Below are positions 55,341 through 64,000 of a DNA stretch of 64,000 nt, piece after piece. The position numbers and the translations under genes were made by a program. The notes beneath the pieces were generated by a model. The model worked only from the letters and a program-made list of their open reading frames with translations. It searched no databases and was not told the origin of the DNA. The DNA is from Vibrio sagamiensis NBRC 104589 (GTDB lineage Bacteria; Pseudomonadota; Gammaproteobacteria; Enterobacterales; Vibrionaceae): NCBI RefSeq assembly GCF_007990935.1, contig NZ_BJXJ01000002.1, forward strand, positions 124,001 through 188,000. Direction: 5' to 3'. The stretch's first letter is position 1, and each line of letters opens with the position of its first letter.

Positions 55341-57065
55341 TTAAGTACGCTCCGTTTTGCTTAGCCACATTTTATCCATCCCTTCGCCTTTAATTTGCAT
55401 CGGATAAACATGCTCAGTTTCATCAACATTGATATCCACAAAAACCAGACGATCTTTCATGTCCAATGCTTGTTGTAAACCAGCCTCTAGCTGATCCGGG
55501 CTTTCAATACGAATGCCAACATGACCATAGGCTTCAGCAATGGCAGCAAAATCAGGAACGGAGCTCATGTAAGAATTAGAGTGGCGTCCTTGGTAAATAA
55601 TGTCTTGCCACTGTTTTACCATACCTAGGAAACGGTTGTTTAAGTTAATGATCTTAACCGGTATATCGTATTGCATTGCGGTTGATAGCTCCTGAATATT
55701 CATTTGAATACTGCCATCACCGGTGACAATTACTACCTCTTCTTCAGGCAGGGCAAACTTCACCCCCATACCTGCAGGTAATCCGAATCCCATCGTGCCA
55801 AGGCCTCCGGAGTTAATCCAACGACGTGGTTTATTGAATGGGTAATACAAAGCAGCAAACATCTGGTGCTGCCCCACATCCGATGCCACATAAGCATCGC
55901 CATTAGTTAGCTTATGAAGGGTTTCAATCACTTGTTGGGGCTTAATACGATCATCTGATGTTTCATAAGCTAAGCAATTACGTTTGCGCCACAGCTCGAT
56001 CTCTTCCCACCACGCAGCGATCATCTCATGATCATTACTGCTGCTCTGCTCGTCAAGTAAACCTACCATGGTGGCTAATACTTTCTCAGCAGACCCAACG
56101 ATCGGCAGATCCACTTTGACATTCTTCGATATCGATGAGGGATCGATATCAATATGCATGACTTTTGCATTTGGGCAGTATTTTTCCAAGTTGTTGGTCG
56201 TTCGGTCATCAAAGCGCACACCAATACCGAAAATCAAGTCAGCTTCGTGCATCGCCATATTTGCTTCATAAGTGCCGTGCATACCCAACATGCCTAAGGA
56301 GTTCTTGTGCGTACCAGGAAAAGCGCCTAACCCCATCAAAGTGCTAACGACAGGGAGATTTAACTGTTCAGAAAGAGCTTGAATGTACTCATGGGCACCA
56401 GAAATCACGGCACCACCACCAACATAGAGCACTGGCTTTTTCGCCTCAAGCAAAGACTTTAATGCTTTCTTGATCTGCCCTTTATGCCCTGCTGTCGTTG
56501 GCTTATAAGAGCGCATTGAGATGCTTTCGGGATAATCATAAGGAAGTTTGATTTGTGGATTCAAAATGTCTTTTGGTAGATCAATCACTACCGGTCCCGG
56601 ACGACCTGTTGTAGAGATATAAAAGGCTTTTTTAATCGTTTCAGGGATATCTTGTACTTTTTTGACTAAAAAGCTGTGTTTGACGACTGGACGAGAGACA
56701 CCGACAATATCGCATTCTTGAAATGCGTCATTACCAATTAAGTTATTCGGAACGTTGCCTGAAATAACAATCATTGGAATAGAGTCCATATAAGCGGTGG
56801 CAATTCCAGTGATCGTATTGGTTGCGCCAGGACCAGAACAAACAAGAACAACCCCTGGTTGACCTGTCGCTCGAGCGTAACCATCTGCCATGTGAGTAGC
56901 CGCTTGTTCATGCCTAACAAGCACATGCTTAATTTTATCTGCTTTAGCGTGCAGAGCATCATAAATATCTAAAACAGAGCCACCCGGATAACCAAATATT
57001 TGCTCAACGTTCTCTTCTATTAGAGATTGCACCACCATTTCTGCACCTGACAATAATGTTGTCAT
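55341..57065 (-). CDS. ilvI: Acetolactate synthase III catalytic (large) subunit
   Basis: The protein is 574 aa. This ThDP- and FAD-dependent enzyme makes acetolactate and acetohydroxybutyrate for branched-chain amino acids. The ThDP-activating Glu is in [15 protein letters not shown]. The ThDP/Mg motif is [29 protein letters not shown] (about 425-453). The SD AAGGAGAG is strong. The ilvIH pair lies beside leuO and leuA as in E. coli, where Lrp and LeuO control it. Confidence 0.96.
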   Translation of the reverse strand: MTTLLSGAEMVVQSLIEENVEQIFGYPGGSVLDIYDALHAKADKIKHVLVRHEQAATHMADGYARATGQPGVVLVCSGPGATNTITGIATAYMDSIPMIVISGNVPNNLIGNDAFQECDIVGVSRPVVKHSFLVKKVQDIPETIKKAFYISTTGRPGPVVIDLPKDILNPQIKLPYDYPESISMRSYKPTTAGHKGQIKKALKSLLEAKKPVLYVGGGAVISGAHEYIQALSEQLNLPVVSTLMGLGAFPGTHKNSLGMLGMHGTYEANMAMHEADLIFGIGVRFDDRTTNNLEKYCPNAKVMHIDIDPSSISKNVKVDLPIVGSAEKVLATMVGLLDEQSSSNDHEMIAAWWEEIELWRKRNCLAYETSDDRIKPQQVIETLHKLTNGDAYVASDVGQHQMFAALYYPFNKPRRWINSGGLGTMGFGLPAGMGVKFALPEEEVVIVTGDGSIQMNIQELSTAMQYDIPVKIINLNNRFLGMVKQWQDIIYQGRHSNSYMSSVPDFAAIAEAYGHVGIRIESPDQLEAGLQQALDMKDRLVFVDINVDETEHVYPMQIKGEGMDKMWLSKTERT

Positions 57066-57376
57066 AATTGCTCTCCTTGCCAGTCACTCAATCATATGGC
57101 CAATGATTAAGCCTGGATTTTACATAGTTTAGGTCTTATTTTTAGCCTAATCGAAATACTTCCACTTTTTCGGCTATGCCCTGTTCTTGTCATAACAAGA
57201 GACAGGAAACCTAACAAATGTAACGTTTTATTATCAACAGGTCTAATTATGCATCTGATTGATTTGTAATAAGGTCCTTAGAAAACCATCAAAAACAGCA
57301 TTAAAAGCCAATAATAGGTAAACGGCTAGAGACTTTGTTATATAAGGACAAAAATAAAAGTTTAATATTTTTATAT

Positions 57377-57412
57377 GAAGGAAATTACGAAGGAATTTAC
57401 GAAGGAAAAATA
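57377..57412. repeat. 12-bp tandem repeat in the ilvI upstream gap
   Basis: GAAGGAAATTAC, GAAGGAATTTAC and GAAGGAAAAATA are contiguous at 57377-57412, in the 57066-57529 gap upstream of ilvI. A palindrome CTTGT-CATA-ACAAG lies at 57186-57199 closer to ilvI. Confidence 0.6.
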
Positions 57413-57424
57413 ATAAAAATAAAT

Positions 57425-57473
57425 TGATAAAAAGCCCTAATGCATAAAATGCAGTCGATGGTACTAGGGCTTT
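57425..57473 (-). terminator. Acyl-CoA ligase terminator
   Basis: AAAGCCCTA (57431-57439) pairs with TAGGGCTTT (57465-57473), with a nested TGCAT/ATGCA hairpin. It is followed by TTTTTATC on the minus strand. Confidence 0.8.
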
Positions 57474-57529
57474 AGAGTTCACCAGTACAACGAAAATAAT
57501 GATTTTTTCGAAGTAAAGATAGAAAGTTG

Positions 57530-59338
57530 TTATTTCTTCTTTGCTTCGTCTTTATACATTTCTTCAATTTCGCCTTGGTACTTATCATTAATCACTTTGC
57601 GCCGCAGTTTCTGTGTTGGCGTCAATTCACCGTCATCCATAGAGAAAGCTCTTGGTAAAAGCTTGAATTTTTTTACTTGCTCAAACTTAGCCAGTTCTTT
57701 TTGCAGGTCATTAACTCGTTTCTCAATCATTTCAACGATCTGATGATTCTTGATCAACTCAACACGGTCTTTATATTTAATGTTCAACTCTTTGGCATAA
57801 GCTTCCAAAGAGTCAAAGCAAGGCACGATTAAAGCTGAAACAAATTTGCGTGTATCGGCAATGACCGCTATTTGTTCAATAAAGTGATCTTTACAAATTG
57901 CTCCTTCAACGACTTGCGGCGCAATATATTTACCGTTTGAGGTTTTCATCAACTCTTTAATACGGTCGGTGATAAACAAATTACCGTTTTCATCAATATG
58001 ACCAGCATCACCCGTTTTCAAAAAACCGTGCTCATCAAATGTCTTCTCGGTCTCTTCTGGCATTTTGTAGTAGCCACGCATTACCATAGGGCCACGAACT
58101 AAGATTTCATTATTTTCACCGATCTTCACCTGCGCTCCCGGCATTGACATACCGATGGAGCCAGGGTCAAAACATTTATCATCCCAGCATGAAACCGTTG
58201 CCGTTGTCTCTGTCATGCCATAGCCAAGTTTGACATTCACACCTATGGCATGAAAAAAACGACCAATCGTCTCATCAAGCTTAGCACCACCACAAGGCAT
58301 AAAATTAATTCGTCCACCTAATAGCGCACGTAGTTTACTCAGAACCAGCTTATCAGCTAAAGCATAAGAACGTTTTAACATCCAAGAAGCTGTACGTTTC
58401 TCCTGATGGCAGGCCGCCATTTTAGCGCCCATATTAACCGCCCAAGTAAACATCACTTTACGGTGTATCGGTGCCTTAGAAACCTTTTCATGAATCGCTG
58501 AGAATATTTTCTCATAGAAACGAGGAACGGCACTCATGACTGTTGGTTGAACTTCACTGAGCGCTTCACGAACTTTCATCGTATCTTGTAAATAGCAGTT
58601 AGTTGCCCCTTTATATAAGACATAGAAAGTCCATGCTCGCTCAAACACATGCGAAAGCGGTAAAAAACAAAGAGACACGTCTGTTTCAGTGAGGCTCAAA
58701 CGTTGATCATGGCCTTGTAACTGCGAAGAAATGTTCGCGTAATCGAGCATGACGCCTTTAGGCTGTCCTGTTGTTCCTGATGTATAAATCAGCGTTAATA
58801 AATCATCTAACTGTGCTTGGCCCAAGCGCTGCTCTAACTCAACGTTCATACTTAAGTCATCTTTTTCAGCAAAATCATGCCAAGACATAACAAAAGAATG
58901 ATCGCCTAAGTCAATTTCATCAGACATCGCAACAATTAGTTCAAGCTGAGGACATTGCTCAAAAATACTAACAGCAGCATCAAGCTGAGCTTGCTCACCG
59001 ACAAACAACACTTTTATATCGGCATTATCAATAATATAAGCAGACTGTGCGGCAGTATTAGTCGGGTAGATAGGTACAGTAACGCCACGCAATTGCAATA
59101 CTGCAAAATCAGCTATAGTCCAACGCGGCATATTGTTAGAAAAAATACCGACTTTATCTTGAACACCAATACCCTGAAAAATAAGTGCTCTTGAAAGCGC
59201 ATCAATTTGCTGACCAAATTGTTCCCAAGTAATCCCTTTCCATGCTGTACCTACTTTATGCTTCAGCGCAACACGAGAACCACCTTTTACAACCTGCTCA
59301 CGAATACGTTTTATGATATGAAAATCTAACTTGGCCAT
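57530..59338 (-). CDS. Long-chain acyl-CoA synthetase (AMP-forming, FAA1/FadD15 type)
   Basis: The protein is 602 aa and activates fatty acids to acyl-CoA through acyl-AMP. The AMP-binding P-loop is [13 protein letters not shown] (about 182-194). The core motif is [12 protein letters not shown], followed by [33 protein letters not shown] with the hinge Asp and Arg. It resembles the eukaryote-like FAA1 class more than E. coli FadD. It sits between ilvI and leuO, an arrangement seen in other vibrios. The SD is weak. Confidence 0.9.
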   Translation of the reverse strand: MAKLDFHIIKRIREQVVKGGSRVALKHKVGTAWKGITWEQFGQQIDALSRALIFQGIGVQDKVGIFSNNMPRWTIADFAVLQLRGVTVPIYPTNTAAQSAYIIDNADIKVLFVGEQAQLDAAVSIFEQCPQLELIVAMSDEIDLGDHSFVMSWHDFAEKDDLSMNVELEQRLGQAQLDDLLTLIYTSGTTGQPKGVMLDYANISSQLQGHDQRLSLTETDVSLCFLPLSHVFERAWTFYVLYKGATNCYLQDTMKVREALSEVQPTVMSAVPRFYEKIFSAIHEKVSKAPIHRKVMFTWAVNMGAKMAACHQEKRTASWMLKRSYALADKLVLSKLRALLGGRINFMPCGGAKLDETIGRFFHAIGVNVKLGYGMTETTATVSCWDDKCFDPGSIGMSMPGAQVKIGENNEILVRGPMVMRGYYKMPEETEKTFDEHGFLKTGDAGHIDENGNLFITDRIKELMKTSNGKYIAPQVVEGAICKDHFIEQIAVIADTRKFVSALIVPCFDSLEAYAKELNIKYKDRVELIKNHQIVEMIEKRVNDLQKELAKFEQVKKFKLLPRAFSMDDGELTPTQKLRRKVINDKYQGEIEEMYKDEAKKK

Positions 59339-59546
59339 TCTATTTCATCACCTTTAGGCTCACATATGTAAGCTTTTTGAGCGCACAAGTGTAACCTCGA
59401 TACTCAAAAACGCAACTGACTACCATCAAAGTTCAAGCGATTTATCTCAATAAGTAGGCAGTCGTACGATTTATAGTTTAGCACTCTAAAGTAAGGCAAA
59501 AAACTCACTAAATTAAATCATTGTTTTGATTGTAAAAAAATAACGC

Positions 59547-59581
59547 AAAAAAAACCCTGAAAAGTATTACTCTTTCAGGGT
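59547..59581 (-). terminator. leuO terminator
   Basis: On the minus strand ACCCTGAAA (59581-59573) pairs with TTTCAGGGT (59562-59554), followed by eight T. The rest of the 59339-59673 gap shows nothing further. Confidence 0.88.
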
Positions 59582-59673
59582 AAATTAATTGTAAATATTA
59601 GTAATAGTGACTTCACTCTGCTAAGTAATTATCTACCTAACAACACTAATTAAAGTTTGAAAGTAAAGTTTTA

Positions 59674-60645
59674 TTAAAATACTGGCTTGTTACGTGCAAC
59701 TACTTCACCACAAATAACCATCAATTGATCACGCAACCAAATGTGGCCTTTATCTTTCTCACTTGACTCATGCCAGCTTAAGTAACCACTTACTTGCTTA
59801 TTCTCAAATGGCAAGTCTAGAATCTGTAATTGCTCACTGTTCACGGCGTTTTCTGCCATCCAACGCGGTGCAATAGTAACTAATTCAGATTGGCCTACTA
59901 CATATAATAAGTTGCTTAGACTAGAACCTTCATAAGCAGCTAAGCAATCTAGTTCACGATAAGCTTGTTCAGAGAAACTACGTTGTCCATGTACTCTTGA
60001 TAATTTAGCATGCTTTTCATTTATTAATTGCTCTGCAGATATATCGCCTTGGATACGAGGGTGTGTCTTAGAAACAATAGCAACTAACTCATCTCTAAAG
60101 ATCTCCGTGCTTGAAAAACCCTGATCATCAAAACGAGCGTAATCAATAACAAAGTCGATTTCTTGGTAGCGCATGCGTTCAGATAGTAACCGATCAAATT
60201 CTGCATCTAAATGCAACTGAACATTTGGTGCTTGGTCACTGATATTTTCCATAATTTTAGGAGCAAAACGCATATCACATGGGCTGCAAATCGCCAGCTT
60301 GAACAAGCGAGTTGAAGACTCTGGCTGAAAAACAGAGCTTGGTAATTCATTGCGCACTAATTGCAAAGCTTGACGAATAGGTCCGAAGAGCTGACGAGCA
60401 CGCTGAGTCGGTTGGATACCTCGCCCTTGACGCATGAATAATTCATCATTGAACATAACTTTAAGGCGAGCTACAGCATTACTTACGGCTGGTTGAGACA
60501 TACCTAAGTTGTGTGCAGCACGAGTAATATTCTGCTCCTGCATAACAGCATCAAATACAGTTAACAGGTTTAAGTCTACACCACGCAAAGTGCTTTCCAT
60601 ACGGTAGCTTGCGATTGCGCTCATCGCATCTTTTTTATCTAACAT
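59674..60645 (-). CDS. leuO: LeuO, LysR-family global regulator
   Basis: The protein is 323 aa. The N-terminal HTH (about 22-80, LRGVDLNLLTVFDAVMQEQNITRAAHNLGMSQPAVSNAVARLK) is followed by the periplasmic-binding-like effector domain. In enterobacteria LeuO antagonises H-NS; in V. cholerae it links ToxR, cyclic dipeptides and bile response. It is divergent from leuA with a 640-bp AT-rich gap, the arrangement seen in E. coli. The SD AGAGG is clear. Confidence 0.95.
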   Translation of the reverse strand: MLDKKDAMSAIASYRMESTLRGVDLNLLTVFDAVMQEQNITRAAHNLGMSQPAVSNAVARLKVMFNDELFMRQGRGIQPTQRARQLFGPIRQALQLVRNELPSSVFQPESSTRLFKLAICSPCDMRFAPKIMENISDQAPNVQLHLDAEFDRLLSERMRYQEIDFVIDYARFDDQGFSSTEIFRDELVAIVSKTHPRIQGDISAEQLINEKHAKLSRVHGQRSFSEQAYRELDCLAAYEGSSLSNLLYVVGQSELVTIAPRWMAENAVNSEQLQILDLPFENKQVSGYLSWHESSEKDKGHIWLRDQLMVICGEVVARNKPVF

Positions 60646-61223
60646 GGCATATGCCTCTTAATTGATCATCGTCATAATGACAAGGAAGTCGTTGTGCATA
60701 GAATCCAAACAAGTGCAAAAACTCACCTGAATCCAAATCATTTTTTTTAATAAAATTCCGAATCGCTATTACATTTACCACTCGGATACGTCAGTCAACA
60801 AACACTACTATCCACGAATACATTAGCCTTTAGCAACTCGATTGATAATTAATCATTAAATTTTATTCTAAAAGCAAAGTTTTCTATCATTTACAATGAT
60901 TTAAAAAAATATAAAAATTTCAAAAAAAAATAAATCAAAGATTTATAAACAATTTTAAGGCTTATGAGCATCAATAATTTTTTAAGTTACAATTTATTCG
61001 CCCAATTTATGGGTAAAGTTCAATACACAAAGTATTTATGAGCATTCATAACAAATCAGATTAAAAACAGGCCAAGCATAAAACGAGATTGCATGAATAA
61101 AAATTCACAAATATTGAAATTTAAATGCGGTAAAGACCAAGAATCATTTCTCAATTTCACCTCAAAATTTTGCGATCGCCTAGAACAATAGCAATTTACT
61201 ACGAATAAAATTGCCCATAAGGG
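60646..61223. promoter_or_regulatory. AT-rich leuO-leuA divergent region
   Basis: Long A/T-rich runs (for example around 60895-60960) are typical of H-NS-bound DNA, consistent with LeuO biology. No gene is seen. The leuO promoter cannot be placed with confidence. Confidence 0.45.
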
Positions 61224-61252
61224 TTGACGCACTTAATAGAGTGCGGTACTAA
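61224..61252 (+). promoter_or_regulatory. leu operon promoter with embedded palindrome
   Basis: TTGACG (61224-61229) and TACTAA (61247-61252) are separated by 17 bp. The palindrome CGCACT-TAATAG-AGTGCG (61228-61245) occupies the spacer, so a bound protein would block polymerase. Confidence 0.75.
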
Positions 61253-61287
61253 TTTATTAACTTATTTTTGTGGAACGCTTAACATCT

Positions 61288-61350
61288 ATGTCAGCACATT
61301 TTTCTATTCTGCTTAGCCTCCTCCTTATCGTGACCAATTCGCGCGGGTAG
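61288..61350 (+). CDS. leuL: LeuL leucine leader peptide
   Basis: The 20-codon peptide (MSAHFSILLSLLLIV...) has five Leu codons within six positions (CTG CTT AGC CTC CTC CTT). It starts about 30 nt after the predicted transcription start and ends 33 nt before a strong terminator hairpin. This is the standard layout for leucine attenuation: scarce leucyl-tRNA stalls the ribosome at the Leu codons and prevents the terminator from forming. Confidence 0.9.
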   Translation: MSAHFSILLSLLLIVTNSRG

Positions 61351-61382
61351 GCTGTGGAAGAAAAATAACCACACCAATTTTC

Positions 61383-61414
61383 AAAAAAGCCCGCATGAGA
61401 ATGCGGGCTTTTTT
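61383..61414 (+). terminator. leu operon attenuator terminator
   Basis: A 14-bp perfect stem (61383-61396 with 61401-61414, core GCCCGCAT/ATGCGGGC) has a GAGA loop and ends in six T, 80 nt before leuA. Confidence 0.93.
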
Positions 61415-61493
61415 GATATTTAAACAATGGAATTAACGATTCACTGGCACATTAATGTTCTCATTAGGTGCAAAAATCATGAAGGAAACTAAC

Positions 61494-63041
61494 ATGAATG
61501 ATCAAGTCATCATCTTCGACACCACACTACGTGATGGAGAGCAAGCATTATCAGCAAGCCTAACGGTCAAAGAAAAACTGCAGATAGCTTACGCACTTGA
61601 AAGGCTTGGTGTTGATGTTATTGAAGCGGGTTTTCCTGTTTCTTCTCCGGGTGATTTCGAGTCAGTCCAAACCATCGCCAGACACATTAAAAACAGCCGA
61701 GTTTGTGCCCTTTCGCGTGCTGTTGCAAAAGACATCGACGCCGCAGCCCAAGCATTAAAAGTTGCAGATGCTTTCCGAATCCACACTTTCATCTCAACTT
61801 CAACCGTTCACGTTCAAGACAAACTACGCCGGAGCTACAATGATGTTGTAGAGATGGGTGTGCAAGCTGTAAAACACGCACGTAACTACACCGATGATGT
61901 TGAGTTTTCTTGTGAAGATGCTGGCCGAACCCCCATCGACAACCTATGTCGCATGGTTGAAGCGGCTATCGATGCTGGCGCAAGCACCATCAATATCCCC
62001 GATACCGTAGGCTACACAGTACCAAGTGAATTTGGTGGCATTATTGAGACCCTATTCAACCGCGTACCAAACATCGACAAAGCGATCATTTCTGTTCACT
62101 GCCATGATGACTTGGGCATGTCTGTTGCCAATTCTATCGCTGCAGTGCAAGCCGGTGCTCGTCAGGTAGAAGGGACGATTAACGGTATCGGTGAGCGTGC
62201 GGGTAACTGTTCTCTTGAAGAAATCGCGATGATCCTAAAAACACGCCAGGAATTCATGGGTGTACATACCTGCCTAAAACACGACGAAATCCATCGCACC
62301 AGCAAATTAGTTAGCCAGCTTTGTAACATGCCGATCCAGAGCAACAAAGCGATCGTCGGTGCCAACGCATTTAGCCATTCTTCAGGCATCCATCAAGACG
62401 GCATGCTAAAAAATAAAAACACTTACGAGATCATGACGCCTGAGTCGATTGGCCTTAAAAATCAAGCATTGAACCTAACCAGCCGAAGTGGTCGTGCTGC
62501 TGTGAAAAGCCACATGGACGCAATGGGTTATAAAGAAGAAGAGTACAACCTAGATGCGTTATACGAAGACTTTTTGAAACTTGCTGACCGCAAAGGCCAA
62601 GTGTTTGATTACGATTTAGAAGCACTAATGCACTTCTCAAATCTGCGTGAAGAAGATGATTTCTACAAGTTGAACTACCTAAGCGTGCAATCTGGCAGCG
62701 TCATGGCAACCACCAGCATCAAGATGCAATGTGGCGATCAAGAGATGTGTGAAGCTGCTGTTGGAAATGGCCCTGTCGATGCCCTGTACCAATGTATCTA
62801 TCGCGTGACAGGCTACGACATTGTTCTGGATAAGTTTGACTTAACAGCAAAAGGGGAAGGTGAAGACGGCTTAGGTCAAGCAGATATCATTGCCAACTAC
62901 AAAGGCCGTAAATACCACGGAACTGGTGTTTCTACCGATATTGTTGAAGCTTCAGGCCAAGCACTGTTGCACGTCATCAACAGTATTCATCGTGCCGATA
63001 AAATTGAAGAAATGAAACAGAAGAAATTTGCGACGGTGTAG
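61494..63041 (+). CDS. leuA: 2-isopropylmalate synthase
   Basis: The protein is 515 aa. It condenses acetyl-CoA with 2-oxoisovalerate, the first committed step to leucine. The catalytic TIM barrel has [30 protein letters not shown] segment and the metal-binding [13 protein letters not shown]. The C-terminal LeuA dimer domain binds leucine for feedback inhibition. The start at 61494 ([11 protein letters not shown]) has SD AAGGAAA; two upstream in-frame ATGs are less likely. Confidence 0.96.
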   Translation: MNDQVIIFDTTLRDGEQALSASLTVKEKLQIAYALERLGVDVIEAGFPVSSPGDFESVQTIARHIKNSRVCALSRAVAKDIDAAAQALKVADAFRIHTFISTSTVHVQDKLRRSYNDVVEMGVQAVKHARNYTDDVEFSCEDAGRTPIDNLCRMVEAAIDAGASTINIPDTVGYTVPSEFGGIIETLFNRVPNIDKAIISVHCHDDLGMSVANSIAAVQAGARQVEGTINGIGERAGNCSLEEIAMILKTRQEFMGVHTCLKHDEIHRTSKLVSQLCNMPIQSNKAIVGANAFSHSSGIHQDGMLKNKNTYEIMTPESIGLKNQALNLTSRSGRAAVKSHMDAMGYKEEEYNLDALYEDFLKLADRKGQVFDYDLEALMHFSNLREEDDFYKLNYLSVQSGSVMATTSIKMQCGDQEMCEAAVGNGPVDALYQCIYRVTGYDIVLDKFDLTAKGEGEDGLGQADIIANYKGRKYHGTGVSTDIVEASGQALLHVINSIHRADKIEEMKQKKFATV

Positions 63042-63174
63042 CTCTCTAACCTTATAACGGTTTAACCGTATGGCAACGCCATTAACGCGATAATCATTGA
63101 TTGTTGAGGTAGAAAGAAAGCCCTACTCCTCACTTAGTTGGTTTGGAACAGCTCAAAAATTTTAGAGAACTTAA

Positions 63175-64000
<826 letters not shown>

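Noticed and set aside
57243..57482. 79-aa hydrophobic minus-strand frame upstream of ilvI
   Set aside because: It runs through the acyl-CoA ligase terminator and the 12-bp repeats; its hydrophobicity follows from AT-rich composition.

Overview
The window is a stretch of the large chromosome of a Vibrio or close Vibrionaceae relative. The core gene order is gammaproteobacterial and Vibrio-like: dolP, sspAB, petABC, rplM-rpsI, zapE/zapG, degQ-degS, parC-parE-yqiA-cpdA-yqiB-nudF/tolC, hldE-glnE-ygiF, a DUF47/PiT phosphate pair, ygiM, gspAB, cca, uppP, folK-folB, plsY, tsaD, rpsU-yqeY-dnaG-rpoD, then glmS with a DeoR-type regulator, pyk, ilvIH, an acyl-CoA ligase, leuO and leuAB. The encoded proteins, a full bc1 complex, gspAB unlinked to other secretion genes, and DegQ as the periplasmic protease behind a sigmaE-type promoter all fit Vibrio. 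The species is not decided here.

Layout. 1-42.5 kb is dense core housekeeping: envelope quality control, respiration, ribosomal proteins, topoisomerase IV, LPS heptose synthesis, nitrogen and phosphate control, and the macromolecular synthesis operon ending in rpoD. Most convergent junctions carry clean hairpin terminators. 42.5-49.25 kb is an AT-rich accessory gap between a tRNA-Ile2(CAU) gene and the 3' end of glmS, both classic island sites. It holds a secreted protein of unknown function, a DUF481 outer-membrane protein, an apparently frameshifted unknown gene, and a 2,975-bp element. 49.25-64 kb is core again: glmS, regulators, pyruvate kinase and branched-chain amino-acid synthesis. It includes a leucine leader peptide and attenuator before leuA; leuB runs off the window end.

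Main discovery. The DNA at 46247-49221 has the ends of a Tn7-like transposon inserted at attTn7. Both termini begin TGTCGG and carry arrays of TnsB-like sites (GACATTAAAG..TGAAACT): three spaced sites at the left and three abutting 21-bp sites at the right. The right terminus lies 24 bp beyond the glmS stop codon, the normal Tn7 position. No tns genes remain. The cargo is an arginase-fold enzyme with an altered metal-binding motif, a 40-codon ORF overlapping the next start, an EamA exporter, and an 18-codon stub resembling the start of a cysteine-synthase-type PLP enzyme, cut off beside the right end. The flanking 5-mers do not match, so the present element is probably a deletion product or composite.

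Other signals. These are two interlocked perfect inverted repeats around the promoter of the DeoR-type gene beside glmS, a family of degenerate palindromes (about TATACCCAAG..CTTGGGTATA) scattered between genes, a sigmaE-like promoter before degQ, an operator-like palindrome inside the leu promoter, and unexplained hairpins between gspA and cca.
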